Notes under the pieces: model-generated | What the model saw: the letters and a program-made list of their open reading frames with translations, nothing else | Told to the model about the DNA's origin: nothing | The model's database searches: none | Translations under genes and position numbers: made by a program | From: Trichomonas vaginalis G3 | Taxonomy: Eukaryota; Parabasalia; Trichomonadida; Trichomonadidae | Assembly: GCF_026262505.1 (NCBI RefSeq) | Contig: NC_067207.1 | Coordinates: forward strand, 11,376,082-11,440,081 | Length of the DNA stretch: 64,000 bases | Direction of reading: 5' to 3' | Shown here: positions 10,006 through 19,058 of the stretch, piece by piece | How positions within the stretch are numbered: the first letter of the stretch is position 1 | Layout of the letters: every line of letters begins with the position of its first letter

Positions 10006-11234
10006 ATGTACAGAATAGATGTTTCAGATTTTTATGACTTCCAAGCATTCAGAAATATGTGTCCATTTAGAGACTATAACAAAGCAGTCGAGAATTTGAA
10101 ACGTTTAGTCATTTATGTCGACTCTGCCCCAGAATGTTATGTCATGAAAGAATGGGATGTTGTCTTTAACAAACCAAGAGCACAATAGTTTCAGAACAAG
10201 AATGTAGACAGAAACTTAAGAAAATAAAAGTCGTACAAGTTGGAATGAAGATGTTAGATGCTTGGGATATCTTATTGTCAAAGTTAGAAGATTTTTCAGT
10301 TCGAGGTATAAAGTTTTATACACCTTCTCCAAACTTCTATTCTATCTTCACTGGATATAAATACGAACAAGTAGAATGGAAAGAAAATATTATAGAAGCT
10401 TGGTTAGACCATGTCAAAGAAATTATATGCAATGGAAACGAAAAGGTTTATGAGTATATCTTATGTTGGTTTGCAAACATCTTACAACATCCAAGTGCTA
10501 AAAATGAAACTGCTCTCATTATAATTGGAAAACAAGGAACTGGTAAGAACACTTTCTTTACAGATATTTTGTGCAAACTGTTAGAAGGTTATTCGAACCG
10601 AATATGACAAACTTAGAAAACATCTGCGGTAAATTTAACTCTCAATAGAGAATATGAAACTTATAGTTTGCAATGAACTTCAAAGTATAGATACAACAAA
10701 AGTTTTGAACTCAGATGCTTTGAAGAGTCTTATAACAGACAAAGTTGGAGTTGTTGAAAGAAAGTATAAAGACCAAAGAGTTTGTGAAAATGTTGCAAAC
10801 TTCATTATGGTTTCAAACAATGTGTTCCGATGAAGTTAGAAAGTTCTGACAGAAGATATGTAGTTGTCAGAACGTCAGATTCTCATATGCAAGATACAGA
10901 ATATTTTGACGACTTAGCAGAAACTTTGACATCTGACTTTTACAACCACTTGTTCTCATATTTTGACATTAGATATTTCTAAGTTCAATCCAAGACAAAT
11001 TCCACATACCGAAGAGAGACAAACATTGTTAGAAGCAAACAAGAGTGTATATGAACTGTTTATAGATGAGACTAACTTTGAGTGTTAGATGAAAGGTCAT
11101 TGTACGATTCGTATAAACAATATTGTCAAGAATATGGTTATATGGCAGCTTCTAAACGAACATTCTTGGCAAATGTCAAAAGTCTTTTAGATGTTCAGAA
11201 CGGCGTATATACAAAGAAAAATTTTTCTGAGTAA
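10006..11234 (+). pseudogene. SF3/D5-like helicase remnant in Polinton
   Basis: This region encodes pieces of a superfamily 3 DNA helicase. A Walker A-type segment (GKQGTGKNTFF) lies around 10520-10555, followed by segments resembling the D5/primase-helicase core. It sits between the penton-like gene and an HNH remnant. Most textbook Polintons replicate with the protein-primed polymerase alone, so a helicase is an accessory here. The region is broken. Confidence 0.65.
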
Positions 11235-11268
11235 ATTTTAAAAACAGTATTTTTTTATTTTATTTGAA

Positions 11269-11722
11269 ATGTACGCTGAGTTTGTTGGAAAAGACTGTTG
11301 GAAAACTTGTTTGTTAGATGAGAAATATGAAATTCACTGTTGTGAGTCATTTGAAGTCAGAAAAAGAGACAAAAAGAGTTTTAAGCGGATGGGAGCAAAT
11401 AAACGGATATGCTAGGATGAGTATGAGTGGAAAAAACTATTTTAAACATGTTGTCATTGCAACTCATTTTATACCGAACCCTAACAATTTACCTTTTGTA
11501 GACCATATAAACCATATAAGAAAACGACAATAGACTTGAAACTTGCGTTGGGTCACTCGTTCTGAAAACAATAAGAACAAAAGCAAATTTAGAGATATAG
11601 TATTCGAATTTGTCGACGAACTAGAAGATGAAGCAATTGAAATTACAGACTATGGCGAGCATACGTTTGAGTTTTACTACTATAGCGAAGAACAGGACTC
11701 TTCTACCTTTATACCGGCGTAA
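11269..11722 (+). pseudogene. HNH homing-type endonuclease remnant
   Basis: The translated pieces include a GWEQINGYARMSMSG-like NUMOD4-type stretch, a hydrophobic segment ending in IPNPNNLPFVDHIN, and a downstream WVTR-like segment followed by Asn-rich sequence. This order is typical of phage-type HNH nucleases that act as selfish invaders of viral genomes. It lies immediately downstream of the helicase remnant, a common homing position. The region is broken. Confidence 0.6.
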
Positions 11723-11888
11723 CTATAGAAATTACAAGTATATTTTACTAAGGATGGCTGTGCTCATGTAAAGCTAGAGACAGATGGAAAATGCGTTAGA
11801 CTATTTCTTAACAAATTCAAGAAGCTATATGGCATACCATTTTAAAACGTTTTTTATAAAAAAAATATTTTTTTATCCGATAAAAAAG

Positions 11889-12248
11889 ATGGCAAAATTC
11901 ATCTCAGTAAATAAGTACATGACAGAAGTCAAAGATAAGTTAGCTCCATTCGCATATTTGAATGTTTACTTCTACAATTTTGAAAAGTCTTCATTCAGCA
12001 AAGTTTGGAACATCGAACCAGTTAAGTTTGCTATTGTGACTAAAAATGGTGCGAAATTTGAAGACTTAGACATAGAAGGTTTGTTAGCAGTCAAAGAAAA
12101 TTTTGACAGAAGGTTCTCAAACCTTAAAGAAGGTAAAGCATACAAACTTGTTATACCTTATGAACCAAAGAAAGCAGACGACTATGAATATTATGAGTCT
12201 AAGATAGTTGAAGTTCAAGGTAAATTGGTAAAAAGATTTAGAGTCTAA
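11889..12248 (+). CDS. Polinton small hypothetical protein (119 aa)
   Basis: The ATG at 11889 (MAKFISVNKY) is preferred over the earlier open frame because it follows a T-rich box of the type placed before most genes of this element. The protein is lysine-rich with aromatic strands (YLNVYFYNFEK) and ends in a basic VKRFRV. I recognise no family. It could be a small DNA-binding or recombination accessory protein, which is a guess from charge only. Confidence 0.55.
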   Translation: MAKFISVNKYMTEVKDKLAPFAYLNVYFYNFEKSSFSKVWNIEPVKFAIVTKNGAKFEDLDIEGLLAVKENFDRRFSNLKEGKAYKLVIPYEPKKADDYEYYESKIVEVQGKLVKRFRV

Positions 12249-12319
12249 GCCAGTGTTTGCCCCTAAAGAGGAAGAGAACATTGACATTGACCCAAAATGT
12301 TCTAAAAATAAATTTTATT

Positions 12320-12781
12320 TTACATGTCAAATTTCTTTTTCTCTGGAACTGGTTCAGGTTCTTTCTTCTCTTCTACTTTCTTTTTCTTTCTTTTCTTTCT
12401 TTTCTCTCTTCTTTCTTCTTTTCTGGTGGAGTTATGTCAAATTTCTCAGAACCATATTTATGTAAAAGTTCTTTGTCCTTTAATAGCTCTTCTATTCTGT
12501 TTTCTATTTCATCTTCAAGAACAGCGCATGTGCCTTCTTTGCATTCTAAGAACTTTTGTTGGACTTCATCTTTCCAATCGGCGTATCTCTGTCAACAAGT
12601 CTGTCATTGACAAATTTAAGACTGCTCTTTGTAATGTTTTATGGTTCTTGTCATATTCCCAGAAACAGAACTTTAGAACAAATTCACCTTTCTTGTTTAC
12701 ACTATGTAAGATTTTATGGTCGACAGATGTTTTGCTGTCGAAAAGTTTGTCTCGAATATAGATAGCGAAATCGCTAGACAT
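12320..12781 (-). pseudogene. Small charged Polinton protein remnant
   Basis: Minus-strand sequence starts with MSSDFAIYIRDKLF and ends in a highly charged Lys/Glu tail of the type EEKKEPEPVPEKKKFDM. The middle has a short aromatic stretch (KFCFWEYDKNHKTLQ). The family is unknown. It is convergent with the small gene on its left and divergent from the packaging ATPase. The region appears broken. Confidence 0.45.
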
Positions 12782-12833
12782 TTTCAAAAAGATAAAAATT
12801 TTAATTTTTCTAAAAATATGTTAGAAAAAAAGT

Positions 12834-13685
12834 TTGCTGACATTGACAAAAAATTTGAGAATGTTTAAACAAGAACAAGAGGAAGTTAGAAAATGCTCAG
12901 ATAAAACCATACATGAAAAGTTCTTTTGCTCAGAATGGTATAACAGGTCTAATCGCACACCTGGGTCGGGTAAGACTTTCACTTATCTTAAAATGGCTGC
13001 ACAACAACAAGAACTAGATGAGAAGAACCCATTCTATGAGTTAGTTGTTATTTGTAGTACTTCTGGTCAATTTGACCAAAACCGTCAATTCGTTCAAGAT
13101 ATTATAAAGAAGTCTAAGTTAGTATGTATAAAGGATACTGAGTTGTTAGATTGGATAAAGAAGTACCAAAGAAGAGTTTTGAAGTATAATGCTATAAATG
13201 AGTATATAAATTCGAAGTTTAAAGACCCAAATGAGGAAATGCAGAGAATATTAGAGAAGAAACACTTCAGAAACAAACAGAAAGAGATAGAATACATTTC
13301 GAAGAAATTGCAATCTTACGATTGGAAGACATACCCTCATAGGTGTCTTCTTATCTTAGATGATTTCGCCTCTCATCCTTTGTTAAAGAATAGAGAACAA
13401 GACATGTGTCGAATTCTTAAGAAGCTCAGACACTTTAACATCTCAGTTGTCATTTGTGTACAGACAGCAAAGAGTTTAAGTAAGGATGTAAAGAGAATAC
13501 TTACTGACATTATACTTTTCCCAGGATTGTCAGAAGACGATTTCATGGAACTTATGAAAGAGTCCATGGCAGGTAAGTTTGACAGATATGAACTATGGGA
13601 GAAGTACAAAGTCATACAAGACCCTCATACTTCTTTCAGAATTCATATCTACGCAAACAAAGTTCAAATTGTAAAAAGTCAATAA
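12834..13685 (+). CDS. Polinton packaging ATPase (FtsK/HerA, A32-like)
   Basis: A P-loop with the core GSGKT lies near residue 45, and a Walker B-like LLILDDF near residue 170. Between them is the long variable insert usual in A32-type genome-packaging ATPases, and a sensor-like VVICVQTAKSL follows. The length is close to that of Polinton ATPases (about 230-280). The family pumps genome DNA into capsids. The exact N-terminus is uncertain. Its neighbours are small unknown genes. Confidence 0.75.
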   Translation: MLTLTKNLRMFKQEQEEVRKCSDKTIHEKFFCSEWYNRSNRTPGSGKTFTYLKMAAQQQELDEKNPFYELVVICSTSGQFDQNRQFVQDIIKKSKLVCIKDTELLDWIKKYQRRVLKYNAINEYINSKFKDPNEEMQRILEKKHFRNKQKEIEYISKKLQSYDWKTYPHRCLLILDDFASHPLLKNREQDMCRILKKLRHFNISVVICVQTAKSLSKDVKRILTDIILFPGLSEDDFMELMKESMAGKFDRYELWEKYKVIQDPHTSFRIHIYANKVQIVKSQ

Positions 13686-13735
13686 AAATAAAGAGTTCAT
13701 TTACTCTGCTTGTTTGAAGTTGTCAAAATACTCTG

Positions 13736-13876
13736 TTATTTTTCACTGTTTTCATGAGTTTTAGGCGACTGGGTTTTCTTACCTACTCGCTGTTCTTCAC
13801 TGTTTTCGTACGGAATCTCTTCTCTCGGTTTTTCGAGGATAGCAATCTTATGAGGAAATTCATGAAATTTGGTCAT
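13736..13876 (-). CDS. Small basic ORF (46 aa)
   Basis: An ATG at 13876 opens a 46-codon frame beginning MTKFHEFPHKIAILEKP and ending HENSEK. It is polar, without a membrane segment, and its start sits inside the repeat described at 13873-13954. It is supported only by an uninterrupted frame and its position in an otherwise dense gene array, so it could be spurious. Confidence 0.3.
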   Translation of the reverse strand: MTKFHEFPHKIAILEKPREEIPYENSEEQRVGKKTQSPKTHENSEK

Positions 13877-14052
13877 TTTTCAGCAAAAATAATGTTTATG
13901 TTAGAATGTTAGATCTAACATGTTTTCTAACACGTTTTCTAACATGGTCTAAAACACACAAAACTCATGAAATTTCATACGGAATTCAGTAAAAATAATG
14001 TTTATGTTAGCATGTTAGATCTAACATGTTTTCTAACACGTTTTCTAACATA
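13873..14052 (+). repeat. Palindromic iteron-like repeats, left pair
   Basis: Two direct copies of a block of about 67 bp (ends near 13954 and 14052) contain the 16-bp palindrome ATGTTAGATCTAACAT and several TTCTAACA motifs. An inverted copy lies at 15086-15166. Together they flank the 313-residue minus-strand gene. Confidence 0.75.
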
Positions 14053-14057
14053 ACTAT

Positions 14058-14999
14058 TTACAAGCGTTTTACATGGTATATGTTGCGATGGTTCATGACT
14101 CTAAACAATTTTGTAGCTTCTATTTCTTCTGTCAGTACATCGAATGTTTTAACGATACCGAAAGTTTCTTTATACTTCTTCTTGACATCAGATAGAAGGA
14201 AATCTTCTGCAGTTGGATAGTTTTTGTTCAGAAATGCTAACATGTCCATTTTATCTTCTGCTGGCTTTTCTGCTTCTTTCTTTAAGTCTGCATAGTCGTT
14301 TCTCATACGTTCTATCTCTTTGACGGAGTAGTTATATTTCCTCATTGCTGCTTTACATTTAGAACATTGCGGGTTCATTTTTGCGTTATATTCTGAAACC
14401 TTACCTGCTAAAACAACTAAGGCGTCAATGGTTTTCTTTAACTCAAACATAGCGGGTCTTATTTGTTCGTTCCATACTTTGCCTCTTCTATCTTTATCTC
14501 TTATCTGCCATACACATTCAGCAACTAACGAAACAAAGTTGTCGTAGGTCTTAAATTCTTCAGATTTATATATGTCAGAGATGTTCTTATATACCATGTC
14601 GCAATCTTTGTCCATGACTTTGTGGTTGCAATGAAATCCAAGAAACTCATAGTTAACCTTTCGTATGAACTTCTTTATTTCTACCGAGTCAGTTGGTTTC
14701 ACTTCTATTTCGTCGAATTCAGGAATGGTTAGTTTTTGCTGCTGAATTTCAGGCAATTTGGGTAAATGGTCGATGAGGTCCTGCATTTCATAAAGATACT
14801 GTTCATTTGTTTCATCTTTCGCACTACAGTCCAAAGTACTTGTTAAAAGTTCCTGCTTTATCTTCTGGATTTTTGTTTCAAAAGTATATGAAGAAGGAAT
14901 GAAGCTTTTCATCTCTACCAACATTGACGTAGGATTCATGACTAACGAGTTTGGTGCTGTAGTTGTTTGAACTGTTGTTGTGCCGATTGTTGAAATCAT
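14058..14999 (-). CDS. Polinton hypothetical coiled-coil protein (313 aa) flanked by inverted repeats
   Basis: This is a whole ORF with its ATG at 14999, preceded by a T/A-rich box. It starts with a Thr-rich segment, then has charged helical stretches. A Cys/His-containing patch near residues 115-125 (FHCNHKVMDKDC) and a CxxC (CSKCKAAM) near 220 could bind metal, followed by a coiled-coil-like region (EIERMRNDYADLKKEAEK). I recognise no family. The flanking palindromic repeats may be regulatory sites, or the borders of a cassette moved as a unit. Confidence 0.6.
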   Translation of the reverse strand: MISTIGTTTVQTTTAPNSLVMNPTSMLVEMKSFIPSSYTFETKIQKIKQELLTSTLDCSAKDETNEQYLYEMQDLIDHLPKLPEIQQQKLTIPEFDEIEVKPTDSVEIKKFIRKVNYEFLGFHCNHKVMDKDCDMVYKNISDIYKSEEFKTYDNFVSLVAECVWQIRDKDRRGKVWNEQIRPAMFELKKTIDALVVLAGKVSEYNAKMNPQCSKCKAAMRKYNYSVKEIERMRNDYADLKKEAEKPAEDKMDMLAFLNKNYPTAEDFLLSDVKKKYKETFGIVKTFDVLTEEIEATKLFRVMNHRNIYHVKRL

Positions 15000-15085
15000 A
15001 TCTTTTATACAAAATAAAAAAATAAAAAAAAATAAAACTAATTTTATTTTTTATTTTTGGTGTAAATTTCATGAAAATTCAAGAG

Positions 15086-15166
15086 TTTTAGACCATGTTA
15101 GAAAACATGTTAGAAAACATGTTAGATCTAACATTCTAACATAAACATTATTTTTGCTGAAAAAGT
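15086..15166 (-). repeat. Palindromic iteron-like repeat, right inverted copy
   Basis: This is the reverse complement of 13873-13954 with very few differences over about 80 bp. It shows tandem ATGTTAGAAAAC units and the palindrome ATGTTAGATCTAACAT at 15119-15134. It lies in the divergent promoter between the 14999 and 15179 starts. Confidence 0.8.
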
Positions 15167-15178
15167 GTCATTTTTTTC

Positions 15179-15373
15179 ATGTCAGAAGACTCGAAGGTGC
15201 AACACTTCCAAAATACCGACGAACTCAGAAGAGCAGCATGGCAGTATCTTCTTGACAACTTCTTTGAGTTCTCCAGGTACACCTTGGAAAATGCTGAAGA
15301 ACTCCGACACAGAGAATTTGGAGAAATTGCACTCCAATACTACCTTGACAAACAAAGGGTAAACAAAGGGTAA
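15179..15373 (+). CDS. Small hypothetical protein (64 aa), accessory module
   Basis: This short whole ORF starts at an ATG after a T-tract (GTGTCATTTTTTTC). It is predicted to be mostly helical, with many Glu/Arg/Leu/Phe residues (WQYLLDNFFEF). It is the first of a run of small ORFs with more G/C-ending codons than the rest of the element. Function unknown. Confidence 0.5.
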   Translation: MSEDSKVQHFQNTDELRRAAWQYLLDNFFEFSRYTLENAEELRHREFGEIALQYYLDKQRVNKG

Positions 15374-15413
15374 AATAAGACTAAAAACTTAACGTTTAAA
15401 AAGTGACATTTTT

Positions 15414-15614
15414 ATGAGCTCCGAGTCACCGAGAAAACTTGGTCAGATGTTAGCAGCTTACTTCCCTGAGGAGGATGGAAGCGTTACATACGTAAGGTTC
15501 AAAAACAACGAACCTGGAATTGCGTACCAAATTCGCAATTACATGACCATGGAAGAGTACGAAAGATTTCTACAAGAGAAACCAGCTCTAAACAACTCAG
15601 AAAAGAAAGAATAA
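15414..15614 (+). CDS. Small hypothetical protein (66 aa), accessory module
   Basis: This whole ORF starts at ATG 15414 behind GTGACATTTTT, the same box type as the preceding gene, 40 bp downstream of its stop. The start is polar; a beta-type middle (SVTYVRFKNNEPG) leads to a charged helical tail. Function unknown. The pair is probably expressed together. Confidence 0.5.
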   Translation: MSSESPRKLGQMLAAYFPEEDGSVTYVRFKNNEPGIAYQIRNYMTMEEYERFLQEKPALNNSEKKE

Positions 15615-15642
15615 AAAGTTTAACTCGTAATTGTTTATTTTT

Positions 15643-16239
15643 TTACTTGTAAGGGCAAGCTGCAAGAATGAAGTCGACTATCTCAGTCTTTGTCTTGACC
15701 AGTTGGACTGCTCTTGCGAGTACGTCTGTTTTGCGGTCTCCAGCTGGTGTCTGACCTTCGTAATTGCGCATGTTCTTGAGAGCTCCAGTTGTAAATGGTT
15801 GTAGGATGAAGAGTCTCTCAGACTGCTTGAGGTAGTCGTCACGGTCACGAACCGAATCTGTGGTACGAGTCGAATTGGTCGACCTTAGGGAAGAGACTGA
15901 AAGCCTGTCGTCTTCCATTGGAGCTGTAGCATACTCTTTGCGTAAACGGTTCAGACCTTCTTCGAACTCTTGGTCTCTCTTGGATTGAGATTGGAATTGG
16001 AATTGGGGTGGAGGGTTTGACATGAACATCCAAGGGTTAGGGCAGTAAGGCATAGGCTGAGGAGGGTAGTTCGGGAAGCCTTGAGGAGGTATTTGGTAGT
16101 AATTTGGAAATTGGTAGTAATTCGGAGGTACTTGTTGGAACTGAGGTACTTGTTGGAACTGAGGTTGCTGAGGTGCAGGGGCTGGTGCTTTAGGTTCCTC
16201 TGGTTGGGATATGGGCTCGGTTGGTGGTACGTCGGACAT
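15643..16239 (-). CDS. Pro/Gln/Tyr-rich protein (198 aa), accessory module
   Basis: The ATG at 16239 (MSDVPPTEPIS) sits at the edge of a 22-bp repeat array, which reads open upstream only because the repeats lack stops. The first 100 residues are low complexity, Pro/Gln/Tyr-rich (QFQQVPQFQQVPPNYYQF), and resemble disordered virion tegument or matrix-type linkers. The C-terminal half is charged, with Ser/Thr/Arg clusters, and then a helical end (DVLARAVQLVKTKTEIVDF). No family recognised. Confidence 0.55.
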   Translation of the reverse strand: MSDVPPTEPISQPEEPKAPAPAPQQPQFQQVPQFQQVPPNYYQFPNYYQIPPQGFPNYPPQPMPYCPNPWMFMSNPPPQFQFQSQSKRDQEFEEGLNRLRKEYATAPMEDDRLSVSSLRSTNSTRTTDSVRDRDDYLKQSERLFILQPFTTGALKNMRNYEGQTPAGDRKTDVLARAVQLVKTKTEIVDFILAACPYK

Positions 16240-16240
16240 T

Positions 16241-16589
16241 GTCTTGAAACAATAAAAGACTTGTCTTGAAACAATAAAAGACTTGTCTTGAAAAAGTAAA
16301 AGACTTGTCTTGAAAAAGTAAAAGACTTGTCTTGAAAAAGTAAAAGACTTGTCTTGAAAAAGTAAAAGACTTGTCTTGAAAAAGTACGGGTATCGTCTGA
16401 AATCAAGACCACTGTTCTCAAATTTGAGAACTTTACACCAAAAAATTTCTTGAAAAATAACGGGTCTTGTCTTGAAAAAGTAAAAGACTTGTCTTGAAAA
16501 AGTAAAAGACTTGTCTTGAAAAAGTAAAAGACTTGTCTTGAAAAAGTAAAAGACTCGTCTTGAAAAAGTAAAAGACTCGTCTTGAAACA
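16241..16589 (+). repeat. 22-bp tandem repeat array in a divergent promoter
   Basis: About 13 units of the type GTCTTGAAAAAGTAAAAGAC run in two blocks (16241-16392 and 16468-16589). They are separated by a spacer holding the perfect 18-bp palindrome GTTCTCAAATTTGAGAAC (16414-16431). The array abuts the starts of genes on both sides. Confidence 0.9.
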
Positions 16590-16955
16590 ATGACCGACAT
16601 AGACCCAGCAGATGAGGCAATCTACCTTATAGAGATAAATGAGCTAGTTAGGAACTACCTGAGCCATCTGAAGTCAAACAAGACCATTGCAGGCTGGGTG
16701 TCTGGAAGAAGTGCGCTTAAAATTGAAATTGACACTGGAATTGTCCTGCAAATACCAGAAAACACTCCTTTCGACGACATAAAAGAGATGAAGAAAGAAG
16801 TCCTCTTGAAGTTCTTTGCCAAGCGTCCTTGGATACTACTTCCAAACAGAGAGAACCCAACTGTACGAATTGCCCAAATTCTCAGAGGACTCTTACACTT
16901 CTCGGGTCGGGCGTTCTTCATAAACACAGAAGGCGACATCGTACCTTTACAGTAA
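16590..16955 (+). CDS. Small hypothetical protein (121 aa), accessory module
   Basis: The ATG lies immediately after the last 22-bp repeat unit. The protein looks globular: an acidic helical start (DPADEAIYLIEINELVRNYL), a central beta-type stretch (KIEIDTGIVLQIPENTPFDD) and a helical end. No motif recognised. Its abutment to the repeat array suggests the array controls it. Confidence 0.55.
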   Translation: MTDIDPADEAIYLIEINELVRNYLSHLKSNKTIAGWVSGRSALKIEIDTGIVLQIPENTPFDDIKEMKKEVLLKFFAKRPWILLPNRENPTVRIAQILRGLLHFSGRAFFINTEGDIVPLQ

Positions 16956-16981
16956 ACATCTCATTTTAACTTCACTTTTTT

Positions 16982-17266
16982 ATGTTTTTACTCACACTCG
17001 TACTCAACAGGTATGTGTACACATATGTCAACTGTGAACCTTGTATTGACCGGTCTTCCTGCAAATGCAAGTTCGGTCAATACACAATTTATGGTGGCAA
17101 GAAAGACAGTGGGGAATGTTATTCTGACATCTGTTGTTGCGCTCGAGAGAGAATTGAAATTCCAGACCCAACTCCAACACCAACACTCAAGTTGCCAAAG
17201 ACTCATGTGAAGAAGAAGCCTTCTGGTAAGTTTCTTATAGCCATATACATGGCACGCTTTGAGTAA
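16982..17266 (+). CDS. Cys-rich small protein (94 aa), accessory module
   Basis: The start at ATG 16982 follows a CACTTTTTT box. The first 16 residues are hydrophobic and could be a signal or anchor (MFLLTLVLNRYVYTYV). A cluster of eight Cys in about 35 residues follows (CEPCIDRSSCKCKFGQY, then CYSDICCCAR), then a Pro/Thr linker and a basic tail. The Cys spacing suggests disulphides or a metal site. No family recognised. Confidence 0.5.
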   Translation: MFLLTLVLNRYVYTYVNCEPCIDRSSCKCKFGQYTIYGGKKDSGECYSDICCCARERIEIPDPTPTPTLKLPKTHVKKKPSGKFLIAIYMARFE

Positions 17267-17290
17267 AAACATTTTTTTCATTTTTTGAAT

Positions 17291-17870
17291 GAAGCAAGTT
17301 AAATTCGTCCCACACCAATCTCAATGGACCGATGAAGAGTTTCAAGCCATGGTTGAAGCGTTGAGAACGACATAGACGGCGAACTTGAAGGAGCTCAAAC
17401 CACAATTGCAACCAAAATTGCACAAGTCAAAGAAGAGATAGCTCCACTTAAAGCTACCAAAGCTACTCTTGACCTCATGGATACTTACCGTTTAGATGTC
17501 AAGAGTGGAATAAGACAATTAAAATTAAAACTCTAAATTACGAAGCTATACTCCAGAAGTTAGCAGAAATGAGAAGACTTTACCAGAGCTACTTACATGT
17601 AAGGGACTTACCTTCAAGCAGTCCGACCAAAGATGAATTTTCTGACATTGTCCCAATTTTGTCCGAAAGTCAGCTCAGATGTTTGAACTGCTCCCAACAT
17701 ATCCAGAATATGAACGTTTGCCTGAACTCTTCCGCAATCTCAAAAAACGTTTTTTGGTTCTCATGTTCGAAACTTTTATCGGAAGAGACAACAAACGTTC
17801 AGAAGAAGAGCAAGATATTATTTTAAACTTGTTGTATGACTTAACCGTCATAACAAGCTTTTTGAAGTAA
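17291..17870 (+). pseudogene. Coiled-coil protein remnant, accessory module
   Basis: Pieces of helical, charged sequence are spread over this stretch, starting near MKQVKFVPHQSQW and ending near a leucine-rich NLLYDLTVITSFLK. A T-tract box precedes it, as for neighbouring genes. No family recognised; the region is broken. Confidence 0.4.
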
Positions 17871-17902
17871 AACCGTCATTCTCAAACCACTTCATTTTTT
17901 CG

Positions 17903-18604
17903 ATGTCCGAACAAGCACCGAAGCCAAACTCAATGGCAGATGTCCTTTCAAGTTTGCCAGACAATCGCCCAGTTCAAATTCAAATTTTGAATTTGAAAGC
18001 TCATCTGACAAACACCGTTAAGACTCTCCAAAGTAGTCTTATGTCAGAGATGACCAAGCTCAAAGCCGATGTCCTCATGAACCAAGCTTCCAATGAGAAA
18101 TGCCTGAATGATTTGACGGAAACCTTGCGCATTTACGCGAGAGAGAACCGAGACCTTGCCAGACTCATCTACCGTTTCTTCGAAGAGATAGACGCCATCT
18201 GGAAGGTACTCGGAAAGGACAGAACATGCAACACCGTAATTCGTGAACACAGAATTGAAGAAGGAATTGTCGAGGAAGAAGAGGAAGAAGAGAAACACGA
18301 AGAAGAAGAGGAAGAAGAAGAAGTTCCTGAAGCCGCTACATGGGCAACCCTTGTTGCCGATGACACTTACGAAATTTCCCAACCCTACCCATACCAAATC
18401 CGCAACAAGGAGACAGGCAAGGTTCTTACCCCAGTCCTCAACAACTTGGGACACTTGAACCTTAACCTTCGGAATCGCGGTTCAATCTCCATGGGCAAGC
18501 TTGTCGCAATTCAATGGGTTCCAAATCCAGACAAGAAGACGAGGGTCAGACACATTGACGGTGACAAGCTCAACAACCGTAAGGAGAACCTCGAGTGGTT
18601 CTAA
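17903..18604 (+). CDS. Coiled-coil protein with C-terminal HNH-like domain (233 aa)
   Basis: The ATG at 17903 follows TTCATTTTTTCG. Residues 20-110 are helical and coiled-coil-like; residues 115-145 are almost pure Glu/Lys. The C-terminal 65 residues resemble the HNH_3 fold of phage endonucleases, with a hydrophobic strand then H-x-D-x(4)-NN-x(3)-NLEW at the very end. An HNH domain fused behind an acidic coiled coil is unusual. A DNA-nicking role is inferred from the motif only. A complete set of catalytic residues is not certain. Confidence 0.6.
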   Translation: MSEQAPKPNSMADVLSSLPDNRPVQIQILNLKAHLTNTVKTLQSSLMSEMTKLKADVLMNQASNEKCLNDLTETLRIYARENRDLARLIYRFFEEIDAIWKVLGKDRTCNTVIREHRIEEGIVEEEEEEEKHEEEEEEEEVPEAATWATLVADDTYEISQPYPYQIRNKETGKVLTPVLNNLGHLNLNLRNRGSISMGKLVAIQWVPNPDKKTRVRHIDGDKLNNRKENLEWF

Positions 18605-18653
18605 GAGTAAAAAAATTTTATTTTAGGGGGAAACCCCGAGTAAATTTAGGTGT

Positions 18654-18917
18654 TTAGTTCATTAAGTGGGTTAAATTAAGGTCAATTTGCAAAATTAGTT
18701 CCAGACCTCTGAATTGGACTCTTTCGTCATCCCAGTTGCGTAGGAGGTCGTCCCAGAGAAGTTGGTAGAATTGCCAATCCAAGGACGATTTGTCCTCCCA
18801 GGCATTGAGGATGTACTGCTCGTAGAGTCTCATGACCTCTCCCTTGCACCAGACACCCTCTCCCTTGGAACGTAAGGCTTCTTCGAAGTGCTCGAATGCG
18901 ATTGGCTGCGTGACCAT
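18654..18917 (-). CDS. Small hypothetical protein (87 aa)
   Basis: I chose the ATG at 18917 (MVTQPIAFEHFEEAL); the frame extends slightly upstream without ATG. It is mostly helical and rich in Trp (four or more), Glu and Leu (FYQLLWDDLLRNWDDERV). The RC box AAAAAGTGTCATTT precedes it, as in the other small accessory ORFs. Function unknown. It converges with the HNH-like gene. Confidence 0.5.
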   Translation of the reverse strand: MVTQPIAFEHFEEALRSKGEGVWCKGEVMRLYEQYILNAWEDKSSLDWQFYQLLWDDLLRNWDDERVQFRGLELILQIDLNLTHLMN

Positions 18918-19058
18918 CCGAAATGACACTTTTTGTCCGTTTGGTCAATGTTTGTGTCTCGTGCCATAGTCGACGAAAATACAGACAAACAGGTTATATA
19001 TGAGTTTGAGACCAAGAATTCCCACATTTTAATTCAAATTCGAATAAAAATAAATTTT

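Noticed and set aside
14026-14220. Plus-strand ORF over the end of the 313-residue gene
   Set aside because: Shadow frame on the opposite strand of a convincing gene.
16241-16589. CRISPR-like array
   Set aside because: The 22-bp units are tandem without variable spacers, and the host is a eukaryote.
16240-16620. Extension of the Pro/Gln-rich protein through FSRQVFYFFKTSLLL-type repeats
   Set aside because: This is the 22-bp repeat array read as protein; the array lacks stops in this frame and an ATG at its edge is a better start.
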